A stretch of DNA of 44,990 nt from Saccharicrinis sp. (GTDB taxonomy: Bacteria > Bacteroidota > Bacteroidia > Bacteroidales > Marinilabiliaceae): positions 1 through 44,990 of the forward strand of contig JAGXIO010000122.1 in NCBI GenBank assembly GCA_024635555.1, written 5' to 3'. Positions 27,031 through 37,800 of the stretch are shown in pieces (position 1 is the first letter of the stretch; each line of letters starts with the position of its first letter). The notes beneath the pieces were generated by a model, which saw only the letters and a program-made list of their open reading frames with translations, did not search any database and was not told the DNA's origin. Position numbers and translations under genes: made by a program.

Positions 27031-27681
27031 TTAAATGCCGAGGCAATTGTTTTCTTTATAGAAAATAGAGGTGCACTTAAAATAAGCAACTATTGGCGCC
27101 AGACCCCAAAAATCCAATCTCTTATATCCTTGCGTCACAAAGTAATCATAAGCTTCTTGGTATTCAGTTCTATCCGAATCGTCCCATACAATTACGCCAT
27201 TTGTTTCTAGGGCAGCTATTGAATTTTTCCCACACTCCACTCGTTTACGTCCATCAATTATAATTATCTCAAATTGATTTGGGTAATCTAAAACCACCTT
27301 TTCGTATTCCTTATTTTCCAGTGTTTTAAAATTGTACTCAATGTTGGTATTTTGGTTAAGCTTAGTTTCTATATGTTTGTACCACTGTTTGTCATGTTCT
27401 ATGGAAACGACCCTTTTGGCCAATTTGCTAAACCAAACGGTTGAATTTCCACTGCCGTATTCAAAAACTGATAAATCCTTATTTATTCTGGTTTTTAGAA
27501 ATTCAATTGAAGAGTAGGTAAACCAAGGTAATTCATTGTTGTTGCCATCAACTGGGAGTCCCGATTTTACGCTATTATTCCATCCTAATTGTTTTAGGCA
27601 ATGTTTTATTAAAACATACGAGCTAACAAAGTGCCGACCCCGTGCAGTTTGTTTGATGAGAGTCAAAATTTTTTTATTCAA
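27031..27681 (-). CDS. Class I SAM-dependent methyltransferase-like protein
   Basis: This 216-aa protein has the motif I-type loop FEYGSGNSTVWFSKLAKRVV near residue 75, VSIEHD as the acidic residue at strand 2, and FEIIIIDGRKRVECG near 140. The start is a TTG at 27681. The C-terminal part (LDFWGLAPIVAYFKCTSIFYK) resembles Bacteroidota proteins that sit in glycan clusters. It may methylate a sugar or may be a non-methylating relative. The 3' end lies 13 bp from the flippase stop, in convergent orientation. Confidence 0.75.
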   Translation of the reverse strand: MNKKILTLIKQTARGRHFVSSYVLIKHCLKQLGWNNSVKSGLPVDGNNNELPWFTYSSIEFLKTRINKDLSVFEYGSGNSTVWFSKLAKRVVSIEHDKQWYKHIETKLNQNTNIEYNFKTLENKEYEKVVLDYPNQFEIIIIDGRKRVECGKNSIAALETNGVIVWDDSDRTEYQEAYDYFVTQGYKRLDFWGLAPIVAYFKCTSIFYKENNCLGI

Positions 27682-27706
27682 TAGATATGTTTTTTAAATT
27701 TAGGTT

Positions 27707-27714
27707 CAAAGATA
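27707..27714 (-). promoter_or_regulatory. Candidate -7 element for the methyltransferase gene
   Basis: The minus strand reads TATCTTTG (consensus TANNTTTG) 25 nt upstream of the TTG start at 27681. No convincing -33 TTG is found. It lies in the short divergent gap shared with the promoter at 27757-27785. Confidence 0.35.
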
Positions 27715-27756
27715 GTAAAATGCTAAACATACGGCTTTATGCGCCATTAAAATCAC

Positions 27757-27785
27757 TTGAAAACAGAGTTAAAAAAGTACTTTTG
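27757..27785 (+). promoter_or_regulatory. Bacteroidota-type promoter for the asparagine-synthase-like gene
   Basis: TTG at 27757-27759 and TACTTTTG at 27778-27785, separated by 18 nt, match the TTG-N~19-TANNTTTG consensus. The ATG is at 27803, so the leader would be short (about 10 nt). Confidence 0.55.
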
Positions 27786-27802
27786 CAAAAAACAAAATTG
27801 AT

Positions 27803-29371
27803 ATGAACGCTAAAATAGTGGGGTTTATCCTGTCGAAATATAAAATTGAGTACCTACCCCAATTAAACCCCAATATTCAGATAAAGGACATTGACTTGCC
27901 TATAGGAGTTCTGTCGCTGTATTGCTATGGCGAATTAAGTGCTTGCTTGGTAAAAAAGGGGGTGTATTCCATGGGTTTTCCGCCATCGGATAATTTATTG
28001 GACCACAACTTATTGATCAGTGTACGTGAAAATGAAGTTATCGTCGAAAACGATTGGCTGGGTATCATCCCTTTGTTTTATAACAGTGCAGAGGCCGTGG
28101 TATCAACATTTCCTAAAGTATGTTTGGGCTCCGACAAAACAATAGACAACCAGGGTTTGTTTGATTATTTAAAATATGGCTTTAGCGTTTTTGAACGGAC
28201 GGTTTTTAAGGAAGTCCGTTTTTTACCTTTTTATTCGAGCCTGCACTTTAAGGGCGGTGAAATAATCACGTACCAAAAGGAGGATCCCGTAAAACGGATA
28301 GATGAGTTTAAGGGAGCCACGGAACAAGATATTTGGAAAAAATTTGATGCTTATTGCCTGAGCAGAGAACAACAGACCAAGGGCGACATCGTGATACCTA
28401 CTTCTGCCGGTTTCGACTCTAGGATTGCCAATTACTTTATGCATGACCGATCGAGGGTGAAAAATTACACTTATGGTATCTCGGCCAATCAGGAGAGGAG
28501 CTTCGAAGTTCAGCAAGCTAAGCAAATATCGAAGAGACTAGGGCATAGCTGGCAGCAGATTCATTTAAAAGATGCTTTTCATTACATAAATCAATGGCAC
28601 GACCAATACGCCTTTGTGGCAAACCTGCATGGGATGTACCATATTGAATTCTACAGAAAAATAAATGAACTTTTGCAAGATAATCCAGCAAGTATGGTAA
28701 GCGGAATGGGAGGGGATGTGCTGTGTGGTATCAATAGCTACACGCTTTCGTCAAATCCAAAATATCTTTACCACTTGGCCTACACACATGGTTTAAACTA
28801 TAAATTGGATGGGGTTAAAGATGATTTCCAATCGGAACAACAATTTATGAATAAATACAACTACCTGATGGAAGACGTTCGGTTGTATCCAATAATTACC
28901 ATGCGCTTAAAGGCTGTGTTAATTAGTTATGTGCTTACAATTCCGTCCATGATGGGATTACCGGCTTGGACTCCATTTCTCAATTTTGAGATAGTTATGA
29001 GCATGTTGAACCTACCTGCAGAAAGAAGAAAGGACAGAACGTGGGTTCGCGATTTTTTTAAATCAAAAGATTTATTGCCCAGTCATAATATGTTTTTTCA
29101 GGACACAAAGAACAGGGTTAATATGCACCTTCACAATAATTACACGTTTGAGCCCCTTTCCGATGATTTTACTTTGCCCTACCTATCCGAAGAGCGCAAA
29201 CATGAAATCAATGAATACTTGGGAAACATAGGCTTAAAATCTAAAATAAAGTATCAACTCACCACCACAAGGGTTGTAAAGGAAATACTTAAAAAGTTTG
29301 GTGTTACAAATGAATTTTCGGATCTGCTTACGGATTATCAAACGCTTAAGGCCATTGAGATGAGTTTGTAG
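27803..29371 (+). CDS. Asparagine-synthase-like protein
   Basis: This 522-aa protein has an AsnB-type synthetase half from about residue 190. The ATP-pyrophosphatase loop reads TSAGFDSR instead of the usual SGGLDSS, and the later motif is SGMGGDVLCG, a variant of the GxGGDExxxG signature. The N-terminal half resembles a degenerate glutamine amidotransferase domain and does not start with the catalytic Met-Cys. Relatives sit in Bacteroidota polysaccharide clusters and may form amide bonds on sugars. Its 270-bp downstream gap (29372-29642) shows no gene or strong promoter. Confidence 0.72.
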   Translation: MNAKIVGFILSKYKIEYLPQLNPNIQIKDIDLPIGVLSLYCYGELSACLVKKGVYSMGFPPSDNLLDHNLLISVRENEVIVENDWLGIIPLFYNSAEAVVSTFPKVCLGSDKTIDNQGLFDYLKYGFSVFERTVFKEVRFLPFYSSLHFKGGEIITYQKEDPVKRIDEFKGATEQDIWKKFDAYCLSREQQTKGDIVIPTSAGFDSRIANYFMHDRSRVKNYTYGISANQERSFEVQQAKQISKRLGHSWQQIHLKDAFHYINQWHDQYAFVANLHGMYHIEFYRKINELLQDNPASMVSGMGGDVLCGINSYTLSSNPKYLYHLAYTHGLNYKLDGVKDDFQSEQQFMNKYNYLMEDVRLYPIITMRLKAVLISYVLTIPSMMGLPAWTPFLNFEIVMSMLNLPAERRKDRTWVRDFFKSKDLLPSHNMFFQDTKNRVNMHLHNNYTFEPLSDDFTLPYLSEERKHEINEYLGNIGLKSKIKYQLTTTRVVKEILKKFGVTNEFSDLLTDYQTLKAIEMSL

Positions 29372-29642
29372 ACATAGGTAATGGGATTTATTAATTTCTT
29401 ATTTATAGGTACAGAATTACAATAACTCTAATCTACAATCGTATTTTTACTTTTATGTTTCAACAAATCAGAATCTTCACGCTTTTGTCACGCGTTATTT
29501 CTGGATAATTCATATTATTTTATTACGAGTATATCTTTAAACAGCTGTAAATTAGTTAGATAATTTTTACCGCGTTTAACATTTATTTTTTTAATTAAAA
29601 ATATATTTCTTTGGGAATTACTTAACTAAAAAATATATAATC

Positions 29643-30782
29643 ATGGCTTTAAAAAAGATCACACTTCTCGCTGTTATGGCAATTTTATTATTTCTTACTT
29701 CTAATGCTCAGGTAAACAACTATTACACTTATTGGAAATTTGACGCAAATTTTAATGACGAAAGTAGCAATAGCAACGATGGAACACCATTTAGCAGTCC
29801 GGTATTTGTACAGGATAGAAATGATAATGCTACGAGTGCCATAAAATTAGACGGTGTTGACGATTACATTAGGGTTGCAAATGATAATAACCTATCACTT
29901 GCCGGAAGCTTTTCAATCAGTTTTTGGATCAAACCATATACGTATGGTCAAGGAGGATATGGCCGAATAATTGAAAAACGGGATGATACTTCTAATACAG
30001 GTTTTCACATTTATTTGAGTCAAACAACTAATGGAATTAGTTTTACTAGAATTGGTACGCAGATTTTATCATTCGAAAATTGTGTCGACTTAAACCAATG
30101 GCAACAGTTCACATTCACGTATGATGGAACTACACTTAAGGGCTTTAAAAATACAACACTTATTAATTCGTATCCATTAACCCCCTTGGTTGTTACTTCG
30201 GTTGACCTATTAATTGGACAAGCAACTAGTATGAGCCGTGCCTTTAATGGTGAAATTGATGACATCTATATTTTTGATCGGGTAATTACTGATAACGAAA
30301 TTTCATTATTATTTCAAACGGGAACGTCTCTTTGGTCTAAAACAGGAAACGATATTTACTACTCATCTGGAAACGTGGGTATTGGCACCTCCACACCCGA
30401 CCCCGACACCAAACTCGATGTGGCCGGTACTATACGGGCAAAAGAAATCCGCGTTGAAGATATTGCAGCTATTAACATGAACCTTTCTGGTGACATAGCC
30501 GCCAATAGCATCACCTTAAAAGCCAACGGAAACACCGCCGACTTTGTTTTTGAAGAAGACTATCAACTTAAAGACCTCTCCGAAGTAGAAACTTTTATCA
30601 GGGCAAACAAGCATCTTCCAGGCGTACCAAATGCCACCCAGATGGAAGAGCAAGGTGTAAACTTAGCCGAGATGAACAAGCTGTTGCTGCAAAAAGTGGA
30701 GGAGCTAACCCTATATATGATTCAACAACAAAAGGAGATAAATAGTCTTAAATGCAAAATCACTAACCAAGCAAGCAAATAA
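29643..30782 (+). CDS. Exported LamG-domain protein with tail-fibre-like C-terminus
   Basis: This 379-aa protein has a signal peptide (hydrophobic to LTSNAQ). A concanavalin/LamG-like beta-sandwich follows at about 25-225 (YWKFDANFNDESSNSNDG, then IKLDGVDDYIRV and FSISFWIKPY). The last 140 residues carry GNVGIGTSTPD, then TKLDVAGTIRAKEI and a heptad-rich helix (LAEMNKLLLQKVEELTLYMI). This tail is common in Bacteroidota next to RHS and T9SS genes, and resembles trimeric phage tail-fibre ends. It probably binds glycans at the cell surface. It is the first gene of the RHS locus, 3 bp before the next. Confidence 0.8.
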   Translation: MALKKITLLAVMAILLFLTSNAQVNNYYTYWKFDANFNDESSNSNDGTPFSSPVFVQDRNDNATSAIKLDGVDDYIRVANDNNLSLAGSFSISFWIKPYTYGQGGYGRIIEKRDDTSNTGFHIYLSQTTNGISFTRIGTQILSFENCVDLNQWQQFTFTYDGTTLKGFKNTTLINSYPLTPLVVTSVDLLIGQATSMSRAFNGEIDDIYIFDRVITDNEISLLFQTGTSLWSKTGNDIYYSSGNVGIGTSTPDPDTKLDVAGTIRAKEIRVEDIAAINMNLSGDIAANSITLKANGNTADFVFEEDYQLKDLSEVETFIRANKHLPGVPNATQMEEQGVNLAEMNKLLLQKVEELTLYMIQQQKEINSLKCKITNQASK

Positions 30783-30785
30783 GTT

Positions 30786-31814
30786 ATGGTAAAATATTTA
30801 ATGGCATTAATGTGTTTATGCGCTAATTTGACATCCTTATTTGCACAAAGCATTACTCCCCCTTACGAAATAGATTTCGATAATTTTGAAACCTTTTCTG
30901 ATTTTGAAGCACCTAGCTGGACTTTTGAAGGTCTGTGTCTTTCATTTGTTATGGAAAAAGAGTCAGATCACAATGACAAATACTTACTATTGCATACTGC
31001 AACGAGTTCCGGAACCGAATTAGGTGTATATGAAATGAATACTATTTCAAGCACTTTACATGTTGATTTACAGGAATCTCAAAATTACATATTGAGTTTA
31101 GATTTTAGATGTCTGAGCAATACATCGGATTATTGTAACGAATCCGATTTTGATCAATTGAGCGCAACTGAGGAGGATGGTATTTACTTGTGTACTTCTA
31201 CCGAAAATATTAGGATACACCACTTTAGTGATATAGAAGATAATTGGTTACAATTAAGTTTAGACATTGGATTTTTAGCTACTGCAAATAACATTAACAT
31301 ACAAGATATAACAGGTATAAAATTTCAATATGTATCTGTTATGGGTAGTATTTGGTACGAAGGAGTTATGGTTTGCTCGTTGGAGAAAACACTCTCATTA
31401 GACAATATTTCAATTACTCAATCAATAGGAGGCGAGGTCGCCACACGAACTGTGGAATACTTCTATGATGATCATGGTAATCGTACAAGAAGAATCTACC
31501 ATATAATTGAATTTTCAAGCCTAAAAAGTGCCCAATTAGATCCTCAAGAAATTGAGACAGCAGACAAGAAATCCAAAATATTAGTATATCCAAATCCAAC
31601 TAAAGGGCAACTTGGTATTGAAATTAATGATGTAGAAGAAGAATCAAATGGAACTATAACAATTTATGACGATTTAGGGAGAGTGGTTAGTATAAGCCAA
31701 TACAAAGGAAATGGTCGAACCAACATTAACCTAACAAACCATAAAAATGGAGTGTATATAATGACTGTTGAGTTATCAGGTAAAACAACTCACTTTAAAA
31801 TCATTAAGGAATAA
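30786..31814 (+). CDS. Exported T9SS cargo with RHS-like motif and type A sorting domain
   Basis: This 342-aa protein has a signal peptide (to LFAQS) and a beta-rich body without a named domain. After about residue 220 comes YFYDDHGNRTRR, an RHS-repeat-like motif. The C-terminal 75 residues form a T9SS type A sorting domain (VYPNPTKGQL near 270, then DDLGRVV and GVYIMTVELSGK). It should be exported by the type IX system to the surface. Similar RHS-motif-plus-sorting-domain genes are commonly placed directly upstream of RHS genes in this phylum. It overlaps nothing, and the RHS gene starts 25 bp downstream. Confidence 0.85.
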   Translation: MVKYLMALMCLCANLTSLFAQSITPPYEIDFDNFETFSDFEAPSWTFEGLCLSFVMEKESDHNDKYLLLHTATSSGTELGVYEMNTISSTLHVDLQESQNYILSLDFRCLSNTSDYCNESDFDQLSATEEDGIYLCTSTENIRIHHFSDIEDNWLQLSLDIGFLATANNINIQDITGIKFQYVSVMGSIWYEGVMVCSLEKTLSLDNISITQSIGGEVATRTVEYFYDDHGNRTRRIYHIIEFSSLKSAQLDPQEIETADKKSKILVYPNPTKGQLGIEINDVEEESNGTITIYDDLGRVVSISQYKGNGRTNINLTNHKNGVYIMTVELSGKTTHFKIIKE

Positions 31815-31839
31815 TCATACCTTATTAAAATTGTACATA

Positions 31840-34800
31840 ATGAACAAACATATATATATATTATTGGTTTGGCTGGGCATATTTCCTGCATTGACTTTTT
31901 CGCAAGAAACCGCTGAATCATTTACATTAAAAGATCCGTTAACCGGGAATATAGAATATATAGCCCGAGATTATATTAAGCTGATCAACGGCTTTCATTA
32001 TAACGCAACAAATAACGAATCTTTTAAGGCATACGTTGATAATGGAGTATTATTTGCGCCTACTGCAAATACTTATAAAACTCCTGATGGACAAATCACC
32101 ACAGATAAGACACTTGGTGGAGTTGTTGGTGCAATCCCAGGTAGTTTTAATGTTACAGGTTCTGGCGGAGCCTCTTATACTATACCTATCGAGGGGGTAA
32201 TGGGCATGGATGGCATGCAGCCTAACATGAGCTTATCCTATAACAGTCAAAGTGGATATGGAATAGCTGGTTTAGGATGGTCTATAGGTGGACTCTCTGC
32301 TATTACAAAAGTACCTAAAAATAAATATTTTGATGGTGAAATTACAGGTATGGAATGGGATGGTACCTATGCTTTAGATGGTGTACGTATGATTAACACT
32401 GTTGGTAACGAATATTATTTGGAAAATGACGTTACTCGCAAAATAATAAAAATTGAAGATTCTAATGGAGCGATTTACTTTAAAGTAAATACTAAAGAAG
32501 GGTTAGAAATAACCTATGGTATGAAAAAATCAGCAAAAAGTTATATTGGTTACAATAATGATGTTGATGACGGTGGAAATATATATACCGCATGGTATAT
32601 AGAAAGAGTTGAAAATAAGAACGGAGCCTACGTAGAGTATAATTATTTAAATGATTTATACAGTAGTACAAGCGATTGGGATTATTATAAAAACTTTAGA
32701 ATTGATGAAGCCATCTATGGCCATACTCAATCGAATAAAATTGGTAGTGTAAAGTTTAAATATGTAACTAGGACGGATGTTTCCAAAGGTTATATTGATG
32801 GATTTGAAGTTGTTAGTGACATGCGGTTAAGCTCTATTCAAGTAAAGGTTAGTGAAACTACCATTAGAACATATCAGTTAAGCTATACCGACAATAACAC
32901 TTATAGTTGGCTGGAATCTTTAGAATTGTTTGGTAGTGATGGCACTAAATATAATGCGACAGTATTTGAAAATTCAGCAAATAATATTGAGTACCAAACT
33001 AATAGTGTTGAAGATTTTATAATTCCACAAGGAAAAAGATTATTAACAACTTTAACGGCAGATTTTAGAGGTGATGGAAGAAGTGATTTCGCATATTTAT
33101 TTGGTATTCCTGACAATAATAATCAAGGGGGTGTTACAGATGTAGAGCTAGTGATATTTGATGACTGTGATCCACGAAAACAAAGATCAGAGAGTTATGT
33201 TTTAGGTTCATTATATTATGATCCAATTTCTGAAGGCAGAGGCTGGCCAGATTTTAAAGAATCACGTTTTGGAGATTTTGACGGCGATGGATCTGAGGAC
33301 ATGATCAAGCTTATGAATGGAAACAATAAAATAGGACTATGGTATTTTTCATTCAAAGAAAATGAACTAAATGATTCCCAATCAATTATTATAGATCAAA
33401 CATCAAACATAAAACCATTTATAGATATTTCGGATTTAACTGGCGATGGAATTCCAGAAGTAATTATAATTGAAAACAATCCAACTTATTTTAATGGGAT
33501 ATATACCTATGAAGCCAATATTTTGGTAGGATGGGGAGGAATGGTAAACGTAGAATTTAATATTTCTGTTAATTCCAAAATTACAAGTGTTAAAGGAGGC
33601 AACTTAATTAGTAATGGAAAATCAGATTTACTTTTAGTGCTAGAAAATTCAAATGTTATACTAGAAAATATATATGATGGTAACAATTACTTAGCATCCA
33701 CAGCATATCAAGATATTTCAAACCTTATTCCCGATTTTGAGGATGATAATTTTTATGACCTCGGTAATTTTAACAATGATAATTTAACGGACATTATTTA
33801 TCAATATGATAATAGCAAATGGAGAATTGCCTATAATAAAGGAAATGGTCAGTTCGTATTAAAAGATTATACTTTTAATAGTTCTGATCAAACTGGGGAT
33901 GGCGGTGATAATGATGATCCAGACCAAGATGCATTTTATATATGTGATTTAAATGGCGATGGATTAGCAGATTTAGTTTTTGGTGATGAAAAATTAAAAG
34001 AGTTTCCTGATATTTGGGGACCATATTTTAATTACGAGAATACAATTTGGAGCTACTATGTTCAAACGAAAGATGGGTTTAGTTTGCTAAAATCAGAAAC
34101 TAATAAGATAAGAGCTAACGAGGTAGTTGTTTTAGATTTTTATGGTAAAGGATATACCAATTTCTGCTTTAAACAGAGAAAAAACAATGATTTAGTTATC
34201 CAAGACATAAATTGTTCATTTAAGCCTACATTACTAAAATCTATTGAAACTGGTCTTGGATCAAAAATAAGTATAGTTTATAAAGGACTTATAGATGACA
34301 ACATATGGGATGATGAAAACCTAGGAGAAGAAGATTATGTACAGTCCTACAATTCAATGAATAACGTAGTTTGGAGTGTAAATGATGGTGTTAGTTTAAT
34401 GGCTTATAAATATAAGACACCTGTTATTCATAGAAATGGGAAAGGCTTTTTGGGTTTTTTAAGTACAGAAATAAATAATCTTACCACGGGTATTTCTTCA
34501 ATTACAAATAGCATCTTAAATACGGATGTATCTATACTAATCCCACAATCACAAATTCAAAGTTGTTCTAGAGGAAATATATCCATCAATAATACTACGT
34601 TTGAAGTTGAGCACGACACAGGTAACAAAAGGTATAGATTACTACTTACAAGAAATGAAGTTAATGATCAATTAAACTATCTTACCACTACTCAAAGTTT
34701 TGTTGATGCAAATAACAAACATACTTATGATGAATATAATAATCCTAAAAAAATAACAATAACAAAAGGCGATAATACTACCGTAACTGATATAATTTAT

Positions 34801-37800
34801 GATGACAATGGAGCTTGGTGTGCTAACAAACCAACCCTTACAACTATTACACAAACCAACCCAAACGGTAGTATTACCAGAAAGTATGAATCAATATACA
34901 ACGACAAGGGTAACCTTACGCTTAAAATTGACGATAAAGATGACCCCTTAGAAGTTAGAACTGATTACAATCTGCCTAATAAATTTGGTTATGCAACGCA
35001 AATCGTAAGCTCTACAGATGCTGCTTCTATAACTAAAACAATTGCTTATACGCCATCAGGAAGGTTTATAGAAAGTGAAACAGATGAAAACCTAGTTAAA
35101 ACAGTATCATATATATACAATGAAACTTTAGGTATACTTGAAAGTGAAACGTCCGAGATAGGAACAATAACGTACAAGTACAATGGATTCGAAAGGCTTA
35201 AAGAGACTGTATATCCAAATGGAACTAAAGAAGATAACGTTTTGCAGTGGGCTGGGGATGAAGGGCCTTTAGAAGCGAATTATTTTGCTTATTCCAGATC
35301 AACAATGCAATCGCCTATTTGGACCTGGTATGATAAAAACAATAGAAAAATACGTGAGGATTACTTTGAATTGAATGGAAAGGTGTATGTTGACACTAAG
35401 TATAAGGATGGAAGGTTATTTCAAGTTTCGGATCCATATTATGAAGGAGATACAAAAGTATGGGCAACAACCAATTTATATGACAGTTTTGGTAGACTGC
35501 TTAATTCTGAAACACCTTTAGGAAATATCGCATACGATTATTCAGAGGCCAGAACGGTAAAGGTCACTACCCCAAATTCTACTAAGGAAACAATTCTTAA
35601 TGCACAAGGTAATGTTGAGAAAAACATTGTTAACAATAAATCAGTAGAGTATTCCTATTGGCCTACGGGTAATGTGTTTACTGCAACGCCAGAAGATGGA
35701 ACTGCCGTAGAAACGCATTTTGATATTAAAGGTAACCGAACACTTTTAAATGATCCTAATGCTGGTATGGTAAGTACAACTTATAACGGTTTTGGTGAAA
35801 TATTGACTAATGAAAAAAGAGGACGTAACGACACTGAAATTATTAATACCATTTACACTTATGATGAGCATACTGGATTATTGGACTTAGTAACCAAAGA
35901 CGGCATTGTTACGGATTATGAATACTATGAAGACTTTCAATTAAAAACAATCTCAATTGATGGAGTCCATAGTGAAACATATTCATACGATGAGTTTAAT
36001 CGGGTAACAACGGTTAATGAAACTATTGAAGGAAGCAAACAGTTGGCTGAAACGATAGTTTATGACGATTATGGCAGGATTGGGAAAAAAATCTATCCCT
36101 CTGGATATATTGTTAATTATTACTATAACCAGTATAGCCAATTAACAAGTATTACCGATAAAAACAACTATCCTATTTGGACGGCGGTTGAATCAAATGC
36201 AAAAGGGCAATTAACAGATGCTCTGAAAGGAGGGCTCGAATGTACCTATGCTCATGATACTAGAAACCTGCCAAGTTCAATTAAAGTGGGTAATGTTGTT
36301 GATATGTCATACGAGTTTAATGATAAGGCACAGCTATTAAGCAGAACAGATAACGTAACCGATAACATGGAAGAGTTTAATTATGATTCAAAAAACAGGT
36401 TATTGGGATGGACTCTAAAAAGAACAAATGAAAATTCGGTGGTTAATTCGATGGTATATAACCCTACAACCGGTAGCATAGTGGGTAAGTCGGATATTAA
36501 ATATACCATGCACTATGGCGAAAATAATTTTGGCCCACATGCTATAACATCTGTCGAAGGTAAGCCTGTGAGTTTTTCAGATGATGAGCAGTTTATCAAA
36601 TATACCAGTTTTAAAAAAGTAAAAGAAATAACTGAAGGTAGTTTATCGCTTGAAATTAAATATGGTATTGACGAACAAAGAAGGAAAGCCTCATACTCAG
36701 GGGGCATACACGATGGTTTGACCAAGTACTATTTTAATAACTACGAAGAAGAGCATAAAGATGGTGAAGTCAGAAAAGTACATTATATTAGTGGCGGTAA
36801 TGGTTTAACAGCATTATATATCGAAACCAACGGAGTTGGTAAGCTATATCATGTGGTTACCGATTACCAAGGTTCTTTGATAGCAATAACCGATAAAGAT
36901 GGAATTATTGCAAGTTTTGAGGGTTCTGAGCAAAGGTTCGCTTTTGACCCATGGGGAAATCGGCGCGACCCACAAAACTGGACATTACCGGATAATCGTA
37001 CTTCATGGTTAACTGATCGCGGATACACCATGCACGAACATCTCGATGCTTTTGGCCTGATTAATATGAATGGCAGGGTATATGATCCGTTACTGGCTCA
37101 GTTTTTAAGTCCAGATCCTTATATTCAGTCTCCAGACAATTGGCTCAATTATAATAGATATGGGTATTGCCTCAATAACCCCCTCATTTATACTGACCCT
37201 GATGGGGAGTTTTGGCACTTGGTTATCGGTGCGGCTATTGGGGGAGTTTTTAATTGGGCTGCTAATGGAGCTGAATTTACTTGGGATGGACTTGGTTATT
37301 TTGGAATAGGTGCTGCAGCTGGGGCATTAGGTGCAGGTGTCGGAGCAGGGATTAGTTCCGCTATGGCAACTGGGGGTACATTTGGAGCAGGGTTTGTTGG
37401 TTCTTCTGCAGCCATGACAGCTTCTTCAAGTTTTGTGTCTGGAGCAGCAATTGGAGCAGGAGCCGGTTTTTCCAGTGGTTTCGTGTCAGGTGCCGGAAAT
37501 TCATGGATGGGAGGCTCAAATTTTGGAGAGGGTCTTTGGAGCGGTATAAAAACTGGAGGTATTGGAGGTGCTTCAGGTGCGTTGTTGGGCGGAATTGCTG
37601 GAGGCATGCATGCATACGATGGTGAAAGGAACTTTTGGAATGGAGATAATGTTGAAATAGGACGTACAAGGCTTTCTTTTAACAACTCTCCTGTTTCACC
37701 AGATAAATTATTCTATGTTGATGCCAAAGGGGATTTATATAGTTTAAGACAATTTAATAACCCTATAAACAGAAGAATTAATACCGCATTCTATACTGAA

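Noticed and set aside
37296-37685. 129-codon proline/alanine-rich frame antisense to the RHS gene
   Set aside because: It mirrors the Gly/Ala-rich segment of the RHS protein; proline runs are the reverse complement of glycine codons.
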